A stretch of DNA of 10,195 nucleotides from an uncultured Eubacteriales bacterium (GCA_900320415.1 ONSE01000177.1:1-10195); one strand, 5' to 3'. Numbered from the stretch's first letter, positions 1 through 7,360 are shown. Notes: generated by a model not told the origin, from the letters alone. Program-made: numbers and translations.

Positions 1-1
1 A

Positions 2-340
2 ATTCCCGATTCCGTGACCTACATTCAGAACAACGCGTTCGAAGGATGCGGCAGCGTGACACTGCTGGCAAACCGTAACTCCTACGCGCAAGCCTTCGCG
101 GTTTCCAATCAACTGAGATTCCGTGCTCTTGACGCGGACACACTTGTCGGCGACCCCAACGGCGACGGCAAGGTTGACGTCACGGACTGCACAGCCATTC
201 AGATGTATCTTGCCGAATTTTCGGAATTCACCGATGATCAGCTCCGTGCGTCGGATGCCGACGGAGACGGCGAAATCTCGATTGCGGACGCGACCGCCAT
301 TCAGATGTACGCGGCACAGCTGATTGACCACCTCGGATAA
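2..340 (+). CDS. C-terminal part of secreted LRR (BspA-type) protein with type I dockerin; 5' end outside window
   Basis: The frame is open from base 2 to the TAA at 338-340, giving 112 residues of a longer protein. Residues 1-32 (IPDSVTYIQNNAFEGC..., ending in SYAQAFA) match the last repeat of a BspA/Treponema-type leucine-rich repeat array. A short linker leads to two dockerin F-hand motifs: the Ca-binding loops DPNGDGKVDVTD and DADGDGEISIAD both fit DxNxDGxxxxxD, and each is followed by TAIQMY. Type I dockerins bind cohesins on scaffoldins, so this protein is probably exported and docked to a cellulosome- or amylosome-like complex. The LRR may bind polysaccharide, host or other protein ligands; that is inference. 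Signal peptide and catalytic modules, if any, lie outside the window. An internal GTG at 14 is not a credible start because the LRR is already open upstream of it. Confidence 0.9.
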   Translation: MPDSVTYIQNNAFEGCGSVTLLANRNSYAQAFAVSNQLRFRALDADTLVGDPNGDGKVDVTDCTAIQMYLAEFSEFTDDQLRASDADGDGEISIADATAIQMYAAQLIDHLG

Positions 341-352
341 ATACCCCATCAT

Positions 353-386
353 AGAAAGAGGCTCGCTTCGGGCCTCTTTCTTTTTG
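353..386 (+). terminator. Rho-independent terminator of the LRR-dockerin gene
   Basis: A perfect 10-bp stem (353-362 AGAAAGAGGC with 372-381 GCCTCTTTCT) encloses a 9-nt loop and ends in TTTTT (381-385). It lies 12 nt after the dockerin stop codon and just before the next promoter, so it separates the two transcription units. Confidence 0.9.
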
Positions 387-397
387 CGCTTTCCGAC

Positions 398-426
398 TTG
401 ACAAACCAAACCGAAAGGACTATAAT
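398..426 (+). promoter_or_regulatory. Consensus sigma-A promoter of the patatin-like gene
   Basis: TTGACA (398-403) and TATAAT (421-426) are both perfect consensus hexamers with the optimal 17-bp spacer. The start of transcription is expected near 433, giving a leader of about 55 nt. An unmodified consensus core suggests strong, largely constitutive transcription unless a repressor or the leader structure limits it. Confidence 0.9.
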
Positions 427-441
427 GTGTCAAGAATATCG

Positions 442-464
442 GGGGGGAGAGCTTTCTCCTCCCC
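442..464 (+). other. GC-rich 5'-leader hairpin upstream of the patatin RBS
   Basis: GGGG (442-445) pairs with CCCC (461-464), and GGAGA (446-450) pairs with TCTCC (455-459). T460 is bulged and the loop is GCTT. The hairpin starts about 9 nt from the predicted transcript 5' end and finishes 14 nt before the AAGGA ribosome binding site. It has no U-tract, so it is not an intrinsic terminator. A 5'-end stem of this kind may stabilise the mRNA; a regulatory role is not shown. Confidence 0.6.
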
Positions 465-488
465 TTGCACGGGAAAGAAGGAATGCAC

Positions 489-1334
489 ATGAAATCAGGA
501 CTGGTGCTCGAGGGCGGCGCCATGCGCGGACTGTTCTCCACAGGGGTCATCGATGTGATGATGGAGCAGGGCGTGACCTTTGACGGTCTGGCGGGCGTTT
601 CCGCGGGCGCGGCGTTCGGCTGCAACTACAAATCCGGTCAGGCGGGCAGAGCCGTCCGCTACAACACGCGGTTCTGCAAAGACCGGCGTTACTGCAGTAT
701 GCGCTCACTGCTGCTGACGGGAAATATCTTCGGGGCAGAGTTCTGCTACCACACTATCCCCAATGAACTGGATCCGTTCGACAAGGACGCGTTTGACGCC
801 TCCCCCATGGCCTTCTACGTCGTCTGCACCGACGCGCTGACGGGAAAAGCGGTCTACCACCGCTGCGACAAGGCAGGCGACGACTGCTATGAGTGGATAC
901 GCGCCTCAGCCTCCATGCCGCTGGTCTCGCGCCCCGTTGTCATCGGGGACAGCATCCTTCTCGACGGCGGTATCGCGGACTCCATTCCTCTTGGGTTCAT
1001 GCTCCGCGAGGGCTATGCCCGCAATGTCGTGGTGCTCACGCAGCCGAGAGATTTCGTCAAGCAGCCCGCCTCGCTGATGGGGCTGATGGAGCTGCGGCTG
1101 AGGAAATATCCCAAGCTGCTGGAGGCAGTCAAGCACCGCCACGAGGACTACAACCGCAGCCGTGAGCTGGTATTCTCGCAGGAAAAACAGGGCAGCGCCT
1201 TCGTCATCTGTCCCGATGAACCGCTCCCGATCGGAAGAATTGAGCACGACGCGGACACCATGCGCCGCGTGTATCAGATTGGCAGAGAAACCGCCGAACG
1301 GTGCATGGAAGAGCTGAAGAGATTTCTGCAATAA
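489..1334 (+). CDS. Patatin-like phospholipase / acylhydrolase
   Basis: A 281-residue serine lipid acylhydrolase of the patatin family, expected to hydrolyse acyl esters of phospholipids or other lipids with a Ser-Asp dyad. Visible motifs are the glycine-rich oxyanion-hole segment EGGAMRG (residues 8-14), the nucleophile elbow GVSAG with Ser38, and the DGG motif with catalytic Asp159 in LLDGGIADSIP. Its length and short N-terminus fit the bacterial cytoplasmic YjjU/RssA-like class; no signal peptide or membrane segment is visible. I chose ATG 489 because AAGGA (478-482) is 6 nt upstream. The in-frame ATG at 483 directly abuts that site, and the TTG at 465 has none. The gene is monocistronic, between its own promoter and a shared terminator. 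The substrate cannot be inferred from the sequence. Confidence 0.92.
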   Translation: MKSGLVLEGGAMRGLFSTGVIDVMMEQGVTFDGLAGVSAGAAFGCNYKSGQAGRAVRYNTRFCKDRRYCSMRSLLLTGNIFGAEFCYHTIPNELDPFDKDAFDASPMAFYVVCTDALTGKAVYHRCDKAGDDCYEWIRASASMPLVSRPVVIGDSILLDGGIADSIPLGFMLREGYARNVVVLTQPRDFVKQPASLMGLMELRLRKYPKLLEAVKHRHEDYNRSRELVFSQEKQGSAFVICPDEPLPIGRIEHDADTMRRVYQIGRETAERCMEELKRFLQ

Positions 1335-1355
1335 ATCCAAAATATTTGAATTAAG

Positions 1356-1392
1356 AAAAAGGCACCTCAGAAAGAATCTGAAGTGCCTTTTT
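1356..1392. terminator. Bidirectional terminator between convergent genes
   Basis: AAAAAGGCAC (1356-1365) pairs with GTGCCTTTTT (1383-1392), and TCAGA (1367-1371) with TCTGA (1377-1381). There is one C/A mismatch (1366/1382) and the loop is AAGAA. T-runs occur at the 3' side on both strands, so it can end both the plus-strand patatin gene (stop at 1334) and the minus-strand membrane protein gene (stop at 1418). Confidence 0.9.
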
Positions 1393-1417
1393 TGTTTTGC
1401 TTGGCGAAAGCGTGCAA

Positions 1418-2092
1418 TCAACTCTCGGCGAGCATCTTCTTTGCCTTAGCAAGCAGGCTCAGGTAAAGGATGTACTGAACGATAGACAGCACGACCGCGA
1501 CGAGCGCGAAGATACCGGCTGTTACGGAAGCAGCGGATCCGCCGAAGATCGCAACGATGATTCTCGCGATAAACTCGAGAGCCAGAACAACCATGATGAT
1601 CTTGAAGAGAGTCTCACCCTTCTTGTCAACCTCTGCGTTGTTGAGCTTCTGCGCGAAAACACGGATACCCTGGATCACATACAGAGTAACAACTACCTCA
1701 GCAATAACCTGCAGCGCCTGGATAATACCGTTAACAACGCTGTTGCCGGAGAAAACACCTGCAAGTACGGCCAATGCAATACCCGCGAAAATCGCGTAAA
1801 GAGCCATCTTGAAAGAAGGCTCATCCTTGGAAGCCTTGTTGATACCAACGAGGCTAAGGATAAACGAGATGATGGAGAGAACCAAACCACCGAGTGAAAG
1901 AACCACTACACCGGCACCGGACGCAACCGCGCCGACAGCCGCAGCATCGGAACCACCGGAAGCGCCGACAGCAGCAGCAACCGTTGTGATTGTAAGGATC
2001 GCCGTGATAAAGAAGCAAACGCTTGCAATCAGTCCGAGAATCTCAGCGGTGAAAATCTTCTTAACACCATCTGCACCATTTGGAAATGTCAT
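1418..2092 (-). CDS. Multi-pass membrane protein of unknown function
   Basis: A 224-residue, very hydrophobic protein that I do not recognise as a named family. Six membrane segments are likely, at about residues 17-42, 58-84, 96-115, 119-142, 162-183 and 188-214. A small-residue loop rich in Gly, Ser and Ala (about 43-58) joins the first two, and a charged loop with NNAEVDKKGE (151-160) lies before the fifth. No catalytic or transport motif is evident and there is no cleavable signal sequence. I chose the ATG at 2092 because AGGAGG (2100-2105) lies 7 nt upstream; the upstream in-frame ATG at 2116 lies inside the predicted untranslated leader. It is monocistronic, with its own promoter and a shared terminator. 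A small integral membrane or stress-related protein is possible, but that is a guess. Confidence 0.85.
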   Translation of the reverse strand: MTFPNGADGVKKIFTAEILGLIASVCFFITAILTITTVAAAVGASGGSDAAAVGAVASGAGVVVLSLGGLVLSIISFILSLVGINKASKDEPSFKMALYAIFAGIALAVLAGVFSGNSVVNGIIQALQVIAEVVVTLYVIQGIRVFAQKLNNAEVDKKGETLFKIIMVVLALEFIARIIVAIFGGSAASVTAGIFALVAVVLSIVQYILYLSLLAKAKKMLAES

Positions 2093-2129
2093 AAAAATCC
2101 CTCCTTTCCCTTCCATGATACACGCAAGT

Positions 2130-2158
2130 ATTTTACCATATCAGCAGGAAAAAGTCAA
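2130..2158 (-). promoter_or_regulatory. Promoter of the minus-strand membrane protein gene
   Basis: Read on the minus strand, TTGACT (2158-2153), a 17-bp spacer, and TAAAAT (2135-2130) preceded by TGG, which makes an extended -10. Transcription would begin around 2123, about 30 nt upstream of the ATG at 2092. Confidence 0.8.
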
Positions 2159-2250
2159 TTGCCTTTTGAATTAATAAGGAATCGTTTTGCATTTTTGTGT
2201 GTGGATTGCACAATCTGCCGCGAGGTGTTCCTCGGATAAATTGTTTGGGA
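2159..2250. other. Spacer between divergent promoters with two short inverted repeats
   Basis: About 90 bp of AT-rich DNA with no gene. TTGTG (2195-2199) faces CACAA (2209-2213), and CGAGG (2221-2225) faces CCTCG (2230-2234) with loop TGTT. Either could be an operator or nothing; both arms are short. Confidence 0.3.
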
Positions 2251-2279
2251 TTGATAATGTTTTGATTATGTGATAGAAT
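2251..2279 (+). promoter_or_regulatory. Promoter of the TfoX-domain gene
   Basis: TTGATA (2251-2256), a 17-bp spacer, and TAGAAT (2274-2279) preceded by TGA (extended -10). The leader to the ATG at 2311 is about 25 nt and contains the AAGGAG ribosome binding site (2297-2302). Confidence 0.8.
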
Positions 2280-2310
2280 TTTAAAAAACACTTCGGAAGG
2301 AGAATGCACG

Positions 2311-2637
2311 ATGGCAACCACAAAAGACTATTTGCAGTACATTTTGGAACAGCTCAGCGGTATGGAGGAGATCTCCCACCGCGCGATGATGGGAGAATAC
2401 ATTCTCTATTACCGCGGGAAGGTGTTCGGCGGCATCTATGACAACCGCTTTCTGGTCAAGCCGACGAAATCTGCGAGGGCGCTTCTGCCCGACGCTCCTA
2501 TGGAGCTGCCCTACGAGGGAGCGAAGGAAATGCTCCTCATTCAGGAGCCCGAGGACAGGGAGCTGACGGCAAGGCTGCTGGAGGCGATGGAAAAGGAGCT
2601 GCCTGCGCCGAAGCCGAAAAAGAGAAAGCCGCGCTGA
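2311..2637 (+). CDS. TfoX/Sxy N-terminal-domain family protein
   Basis: A 108-residue cytoplasmic protein made of a single TfoX N-terminal domain. The recognisable core is residues 24-52, with RAMMGEYILYYRGKVFGG, followed by IYDNRFLVKPT. The C-terminal end is strongly basic (PKPKKRKPR). In Haemophilus and Vibrio the longer TfoX/Sxy proteins act with CRP at competence promoters, but single-domain versions in Firmicutes lack the C-terminal domain and have no settled function, so competence should not be assumed. The ATG is 8 nt after AAGGAG. The gene has its own promoter and is followed within 30 bp by the promoter of the exporter operon. The basic tail could contact nucleic acid; that is inference. 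Confidence 0.85.
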   Translation: MATTKDYLQYILEQLSGMEEISHRAMMGEYILYYRGKVFGGIYDNRFLVKPTKSARALLPDAPMELPYEGAKEMLLIQEPEDRELTARLLEAMEKELPAPKPKKRKPR

Positions 2638-2638
2638 T

Positions 2639-2661
2639 GAAACGACTGTTTTCGCTTTTTT
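2639..2661 (+). terminator. Possible weak terminator after the TfoX-domain gene
   Basis: GAAAC (2639-2643) can pair with the following GTTTTC (2648-2653) with one bulge, and a run of six Ts (2656-2661) follows. The stem is AT-rich and short, so termination would be partial at best and read-through into the exporter operon is possible. Confidence 0.3.
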
Positions 2662-2663
2662 GA

Positions 2664-2692
2664 TTGACAAAATTCCCGAAATACATTATTGT
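2664..2692 (+). promoter_or_regulatory. Putative promoter of the ABC exporter operon
   Basis: A perfect TTGACA (2664-2669) with a 17-bp spacer leads to TATTGT (2687-2692), a 4/6 match to the -10 consensus. A better -10 sequence, TATAAA (2692-2697), lies 22 bp from the same -35 and is therefore too far. The suboptimal -10 under a dyad is typical of a regulated promoter. Confidence 0.55.
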
Positions 2693-2715
2693 ATAAATAT
2701 GCGATACAATATTGT
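2687..2715. promoter_or_regulatory. Candidate operator: TATTGT half-sites as an inverted plus direct repeat
   Basis: TATTGTAT (2687-2694) and ATACAATA (2704-2711) form a perfect 8-bp inverted repeat with 9-bp spacer. ACAATATTGT (2706-2715) is itself a perfect 10-bp palindrome, so TATTGT occurs three times (plus, minus, plus), the outer two 23 bp apart. The group overlaps the predicted -10 and the transcription start, where a repressor would act. The binding protein is unknown. Confidence 0.5.
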
Positions 2716-2763
2716 GAACCAACCACTGTATTGACGTACCAAACACTTTTTACGGAGGTAATT

Positions 2764-3858
2764 ATGTCAGAGAACAACGCTAACAAGACGGAAGAAGCCG
2801 CTGCCGTTTCTTCCGCACCAAAGCCCGCGAGAAACAGAAAGAAGCTGATTATCCTGATCAGCGCCCTCTGTGCCGCAGTCATCGTGGCCGCCGTGGTACT
2901 GATCGTCATTTTTGCTCCCAAGGGGCAGGAAGCCGATGCCGGGGACGACGCCGATATTCCTGCTATCTCGGACATTACCGCGAACAATTACTACACGGGA
3001 GTGGTCGAGCCCCAGCGCACGCTGAACATCTCCAAGGATCCCTCGAGAACCGTCAAGGAGGTCTATGTTGAGGTGGGTGACGTCGTGGAAAAGGGCGCCA
3101 AGCTGTTCGCCTATGAAACCGGCGACATCAGCGAGAAGCTCGAGGACGCCAAACTCGAAATCACCAGCAAGAAAAATGATATTGACCGCTTTGCCAACGA
3201 TATCGCCAAGCTGACGGCCCAGCGCTCGGAGGCAAAGACCGAGAGCGAGAAGCTCGACCTGACCGCTCAGATCCAAAGCTCCCAGACCCAGAAGGAGCGC
3301 GCGGAGCTGGAACTGAAAAAGAAGCAGGCGGAGATCGAAACGCTGAACAACAACCTCGAGAACTCGGTGGTCGTCGCCAACATCAGCGGTATTGTCAACC
3401 GCGTCTCCCCTGTCGCCTCGCAGACGCCTGCCGCCGAGAACGGCGCGGACGGTGCCGCGGCGGATTCCTCGGGCGCGTTTATCACCCTGCTGATGAGCGG
3501 CGCTTACAGAGTCAAGGGCACCGTGGACGAGCTCAATGTCGGCAGCCTCAGCGAGGGCATGAACGTGACCGTCCACTCGAGAACCGACGCCGACAAGACA
3601 TGGACAGGAACCATCTCGAAAATAGAGACCAACTCCCCCGCCGAGGGCAACAGCAATAACCAGATGGGCGGTCAGTCAAACGAGGGCGCTACCAAGTATC
3701 ATTTTTATGTCAACCTCAGCTCCTCCGACGGGCTGCTTCTCGGTCAGCACGTCTATATCGAGGCAGGCTTCAGCCTCGACGACGAGCTCACCTTTGACGA
3801 CGGCAGTGAGGACAGCACGCAGGATGTTCAGGATGCGCCTGCCGACGCTGCCAACTGA
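2764..3858 (+). CDS. HlyD/MacA-family ABC exporter adaptor subunit (adaptor 1)
   Basis: A 364-residue membrane-anchored adaptor (membrane fusion protein) of the MacA/YknX type, located outside the membrane and expected to work with the ATPase and permease encoded downstream. A polar N-terminus is followed by a membrane segment (about 28-50) and the first lipoyl half (VKEVYVEVGDVVEKG, 97-111). Then come a charged helical hairpin (about 122-200, rich in K, E and Q), the second lipoyl half (VVVANISGIVNRVSPV, about 202-216), a beta-barrel region (about 238-335) and an acidic tail (339-364). An Ala/Gly/Asp insertion (221-237) follows the second lipoyl half. The ATG at 2764 has GGAGG 5 nt upstream; a longer frame from 2689 would start inside the promoter. 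It is first in the operon, 11 nt before the ATPase gene. Confidence 0.88.
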   Translation: MSENNANKTEEAAAVSSAPKPARNRKKLIILISALCAAVIVAAVVLIVIFAPKGQEADAGDDADIPAISDITANNYYTGVVEPQRTLNISKDPSRTVKEVYVEVGDVVEKGAKLFAYETGDISEKLEDAKLEITSKKNDIDRFANDIAKLTAQRSEAKTESEKLDLTAQIQSSQTQKERAELELKKKQAEIETLNNNLENSVVVANISGIVNRVSPVASQTPAAENGADGAAADSSGAFITLLMSGAYRVKGTVDELNVGSLSEGMNVTVHSRTDADKTWTGTISKIETNSPAEGNSNNQMGGQSNEGATKYHFYVNLSSSDGLLLGQHVYIEAGFSLDDELTFDDGSEDSTQDVQDAPADAAN

Positions 3859-3869
3859 CGGAGGCGCGT

Positions 3870-4551
<682 letters not shown>

Positions 4552-4565
<14 letters not shown>

Positions 4566-5871
4566 GAAACTGTTTATCATTCTGCCGATCGTCGCCGTTG
4601 TCCTCGCGGCGGTTGTCGTCGGACTGATCCTGCTGAGGAACCAGTTCCTCAAGGCGCCGGTCTATCAGGTGCAGCAGCTCGACAGCGGCGGCTTTGACTA
4701 CAGCTCCTTCTACGGCACGGTGTACAAGAGCGACAACATCAATTTCTACCTTGACGCCGATAAAAAGGTCGAGGAGGTCTTTGTCAAGGAGGGAGACTCC
4801 GTGAAAAAGGGCGACTCCCTATTCAAGTACGACACCACCATCATGGAGTACGATATCAAGGAAAAAGAGCTTGACGTCCGTATGGCACAGCTCGCGCTGA
4901 ACAAAGCGGAAAACCTCCTCGAGGATATCAGGAACACACCTGTCACGACCATTCCCCCAACCGAGGAACCCACTACCGCGGCACCCGAAACCGAGGCGCC
5001 GCACGTAACCGACGCTTCCGGGCAGCCCGTCACCGCGGCACCCACACAGCCCGCTCCCGAACCTGAGGAGCCGCCGGCGACAGAGCCTCAGGAGGAGTCA
5101 ACCGGCAGGACATTCTTCTCCGAAGCCGAGAAGAAGCAGGCGATCAACGAGCAGCAGGTCGCGGTCAATATGGCGCAGGCAGACCTTGACGCCGCGAACA
5201 TCAAGCTCGAATCCATGAAGAAAGCGCTCGGCAGCGCGACGGTGACCTCCACCGCTGACGGCACTGTCTTTTCCGTTCAGGACCCCGAAAAGATAGAGAA
5301 CGACAAGCCCTTCTGCACCATCAGAGGCGCCGCCAACATGACGGTCAAAAGCTATCTCACCGAATTTGACCTCGGCACCACATCCGTAGGCGATATGCTC
5401 GCCGTCACCGACTTCATGACAGGCGCTTCGAGCCTGGCGGAAATCATCAAAATCAACGATTATCCCACAGAAAACGCGAGCGCCATGGTGATCTCCAATC
5501 CGAACACCTCCTACTACGCCATGACAGCCGTCATTCAGGATCCCGACCAGTTTGACGTAAACGCGACCGTCAGCATTCAGAAGCTGATAGAGGAGGAAAC
5601 TCCCTCTATCGTCATTCCCAAGGGCTTTGTCCGCACCGGCAAGGACGGCAGCTCCTACGTACTCAAGGACAAGGACGGCAAGCTCGTAAAGCAGGAGGTC
5701 GCCGCCGCTCCCTCCACCACCCCCGGCACACTCTCCGTCACGGAGGGCATCGGGCCGGAGGACTACATCGCGTTCCCGTACGGAGACCGCAGCAAGGAAG
5801 GCACCCTCACAACGGTCGTAGAAGACCCGTGGGCGGAAAACAACGGTCTGAAAAGCCTGTTCGGCGGTTGA
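4552..5871 (+). CDS. HlyD/YknX-family ABC exporter adaptor subunit (adaptor 2) with Pro/Thr/Glu-rich insert
   Basis: A 439-residue second adaptor of the same complex. It has a basic N-terminus and a membrane segment (7-28), a first lipoyl half (VEEVFVKEGDSVKKGDSLF, 73-91), an ascending helix (about 98-128), a descending helix (about 190-226), a second lipoyl half (TVTSTADGTVFSV, 230-242) and beta-barrel or membrane-proximal domains to about 405. The helical hairpin is split by a low-complexity stretch at about 129-186 rich in Pro, Thr, Glu and Ala, with repeated motifs such as TEEPTTAAPETEAP. Adaptor hairpin tips normally form a compact turn, so this flexible insert is unusual. GGAGG (4541-4545) lies 6 nt before the ATG. 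It diverges strongly from adaptor 1, so the two are not recent duplicates. Confidence 0.85.
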
Positions 5872-5883
5872 TAGGAGGCAGTT

Positions 5884-7137
5884 ATGTTAGAAAATATCAT
5901 TCTCGCCCTCAGGGGCATCAAAAGTCACAAGCTGCGCTCCTTCCTGACGATGCTCGGCATCATCATCGGTATCGCCAGTATCATCGGTATCGTCTCCATC
6001 GTACAGGGCACGAACGCCAAGCTTGAAAAGAGCCTTGTCGGCTCGGGAAACAACGTTACAACGGTCGCCCTCACCTCTGACGGCACCAATCCCTATGATC
6101 TGGATGGCAACACGGTTTCGGGCATTCCTGTCGTTTCGTCGGAGCGCCTGGACGCCATCAACAAGCTTCTCGGCGTGGTTTCGGCGTCCACCTACCGCCA
6201 GAGAGAATACGCGCAGGTCTATTATCAGAACCGCAGCCTCAGTGCGCAGGTGTTCGGCGTATCGGACAGCTTCTTTGAAACCATGCAGTACAAGGTAGCC
6301 AGCGGCAGAGATTTCACCCCGGAGGAATACAAGTCGGGTCTGAAGGCTGCCGTCCTTGAGAAAAAGTCAGCCGAAAGCTACTTCCCGACGGAGAGTCCCG
6401 TGGGCAAGATCATTGAAATCCGCTCCGAGCCGTTCCTCATCATCGGTTTGGCGGAGAGCAGCACCGGCAACGAAAAGGAGCCTGACAGCTTTGACGAGTA
6501 CAAGCAGAACACGGACAGCTACAACACATTGAAAATCTACGTTCCCGAAAATGTCTGGCCTGTGATATACAGCTTTGACGAGCCGCAGAGCGTGGCGATC
6601 CACGTTGAAAGCACCCGCCAGATCGTCTTTGTCAGCAGAAGAGCCTCGGCGATTCTCAACAAAGCGATCACCGCGTCGGGAGAGAACAGTCCGAAATACG
6701 CCTCCCTCAGCTCCGCCAAGGATCAGAACAGTATGCAAGAAATCACCACCACGATTTCCATGATGCTGCTCGGCATCGCCTCTCTGTCGCTGCTGGTCGG
6801 CGGCATCGGCGTCATGAATATCATGCTGGTCAGCGTCACCGAGCGCACCTCGGAGATCGGACTCAAAAAGGCGCTGGGCGCCAAGAACCGCTCGATCCTG
6901 GTGCAGTTCATCACCGAATCCGTCGTGCTGACGGGCTTCGGCGGCATCATCGGCGTCGTGGTCGGCATTGGACTCGCGGGCGTCATCTCGTGGATCACGG
7001 GAATGGAATTCGGTATTTCGGTGCCGTGGATTATCATTTCCGTCCTCTTCTCCGTGGTCATCGGCGTGATTTTCGGCGTTATGCCCGCCTACCGTGCCTC
7101 CAAGCTCAACCCGATCGAGGCGCTCAGAAGAGAATAA
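5884..7137 (+). CDS. ABC transporter permease, MacB/FtsX family
   Basis: A 417-residue permease with the four-segment MacB topology. A first membrane helix (about 18-41) follows the typical lead-in ALRGIKSHKLRSFLTMLGI. A large extracytoplasmic MacB-PCD domain spans about 42-285. Three further helices lie near 287-317, 349-371 and 378-399. Between helices 2 and 3 is the diagnostic FtsX-type cytoplasmic segment with VTERTSEIGLKKALGA, and the protein ends in the usual ASKLNPIEALRRE. It is the membrane partner of the 3870-4565 ATPase. Such systems export peptides, lipopeptides or antibiotics, or transmit force to envelope proteins; the B. subtilis YknWXYZ relative protects against the SdpC toxin. 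GGAGG is 5 nt before the ATG and 12 nt separate it from the adaptor 2 stop. It is the last gene of the operon. The substrate is unknown. Confidence 0.93.
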   Translation: MLENIILALRGIKSHKLRSFLTMLGIIIGIASIIGIVSIVQGTNAKLEKSLVGSGNNVTTVALTSDGTNPYDLDGNTVSGIPVVSSERLDAINKLLGVVSASTYRQREYAQVYYQNRSLSAQVFGVSDSFFETMQYKVASGRDFTPEEYKSGLKAAVLEKKSAESYFPTESPVGKIIEIRSEPFLIIGLAESSTGNEKEPDSFDEYKQNTDSYNTLKIYVPENVWPVIYSFDEPQSVAIHVESTRQIVFVSRRASAILNKAITASGENSPKYASLSSAKDQNSMQEITTTISMMLLGIASLSLLVGGIGVMNIMLVSVTERTSEIGLKKALGAKNRSILVQFITESVVLTGFGGIIGVVVGIGLAGVISWITGMEFGISVPWIIISVLFSVVIGVIFGVMPAYRASKLNPIEALRRE

Positions 7138-7168
7138 TCGTATCCGTCAGAACCAAACTTTTTCAATA

Positions 7169-7201
7169 CCCCCGCCGAGCAGCCATTCCGCTTCGCGGGG
7201 G
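7169..7201 (+). terminator. GC-rich hairpin after the exporter operon
   Basis: CCCCCGC (7169-7175) pairs perfectly with GCGGGGG (7195-7201), with partial extra pairing inside the arms. It is 31 nt after the permease stop. No U-tract follows, so it is a transcript-end or RNA-stability structure rather than a classic intrinsic terminator. Confidence 0.45.
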
Positions 7202-7208
7202 GCGTCTG

Positions 7209-7245
7209 TTCACCTGTCTGCCGCGACCCCCTTCCGACAGGTGAA
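7209..7245 (+). terminator. Second hairpin after the exporter operon
   Basis: TTCACCTGTC (7209-7218) and GACAGGTGAA (7236-7245) form a perfect 10-bp stem with a 17-nt loop, followed by a weak T-rich stretch (AATTTGCGTTTT). Together with the hairpin just upstream it probably ends the operon transcript. Confidence 0.55.
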
Positions 7246-7271
7246 AATTTGCGTTTTATGACAAGTTTTTT

Positions 7272-7303
7272 GGGACGAACGGTCAATTTCAGGGACGAAC
7301 GGT
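7272..7303 (-). promoter_or_regulatory. Tandem LytTR-type box: exact 12-bp direct repeat upstream of the lipoprotein promoter
   Basis: GGGACGAACGGT occurs identically at 7272-7283 and 7292-7303. On the minus strand each copy reads ACCGTTCGT, which fits the published LytTR half-site [TA][AC][CA]GTTN[AG][TG] at every position. The 9-bp half-sites are separated by 11 bp (period 20), one less than the 12-13 bp usually quoted. The repeats end 2 bp before the -35 hexamer, an activator-like position. A LytTR response regulator gene begins about 700 bp downstream. Confidence 0.7.
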
Positions 7304-7305
7304 AC

Positions 7306-7333
7306 TTGAATGACATAAAATTTCCTGTATAAT
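7306..7333 (+). promoter_or_regulatory. Promoter of the lipoprotein gene
   Basis: TTGAAT (7306-7311), a 16-bp spacer, and a perfect TATAAT (7328-7333). The -35 is imperfect and touches the tandem LytTR-type box, as expected for a promoter helped by an activator. Transcription should start near 7340. Confidence 0.8.
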
Positions 7334-7341
7334 AATACGTA

Positions 7342-7360
7342 GCGGTAAGCGACTTGCCGC
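7342..7360 (+). other. 5'-end hairpin in the lipoprotein mRNA leader
   Basis: GCGGTAAG (7342-7349) pairs with CTTGCCGC (7353-7360) with one G-U pair and a CGA loop. It would sit at the very 5' end of the transcript and 13 nt before the AGAGG ribosome binding site. No U-tract follows, so an mRNA-stabilising stem is the simplest reading. Confidence 0.55.

Noticed and set aside
194..309. Identical 14-base repeats 102 bp apart as a possible mobile or CRISPR-like repeat
   Set aside because: They encode the same AIQM segment of the two dockerin F-hands, so they are explained by internal protein duplication.
398..583. Short plus-strand frame starting at 398
   Set aside because: Its start lies in the -35 hexamer of the patatin promoter and it runs out of frame over the real gene.
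906..1421. Minus-strand open frame of 171 codons opposite the patatin gene
   Set aside because: It crosses the shared terminator and is antisense to a gene with intact catalytic motifs.
2311..2637. TfoX-domain protein as evidence of a competence system
   Set aside because: Only the N-terminal domain is present and no competence genes are nearby; single-domain versions are widespread with unknown roles.
2767..3576. Minus-strand open frame of 269 codons opposite adaptor 1
   Set aside because: Antisense shadow of a clear adaptor gene, with no ribosome binding site or promoter on that strand.
7138..7271. Possible small gene or RNA gene between the exporter operon and the direct repeats
   Set aside because: The stretch is accounted for by two hairpins and AT-rich DNA; no frame has a ribosome binding site and there is no separate promoter.
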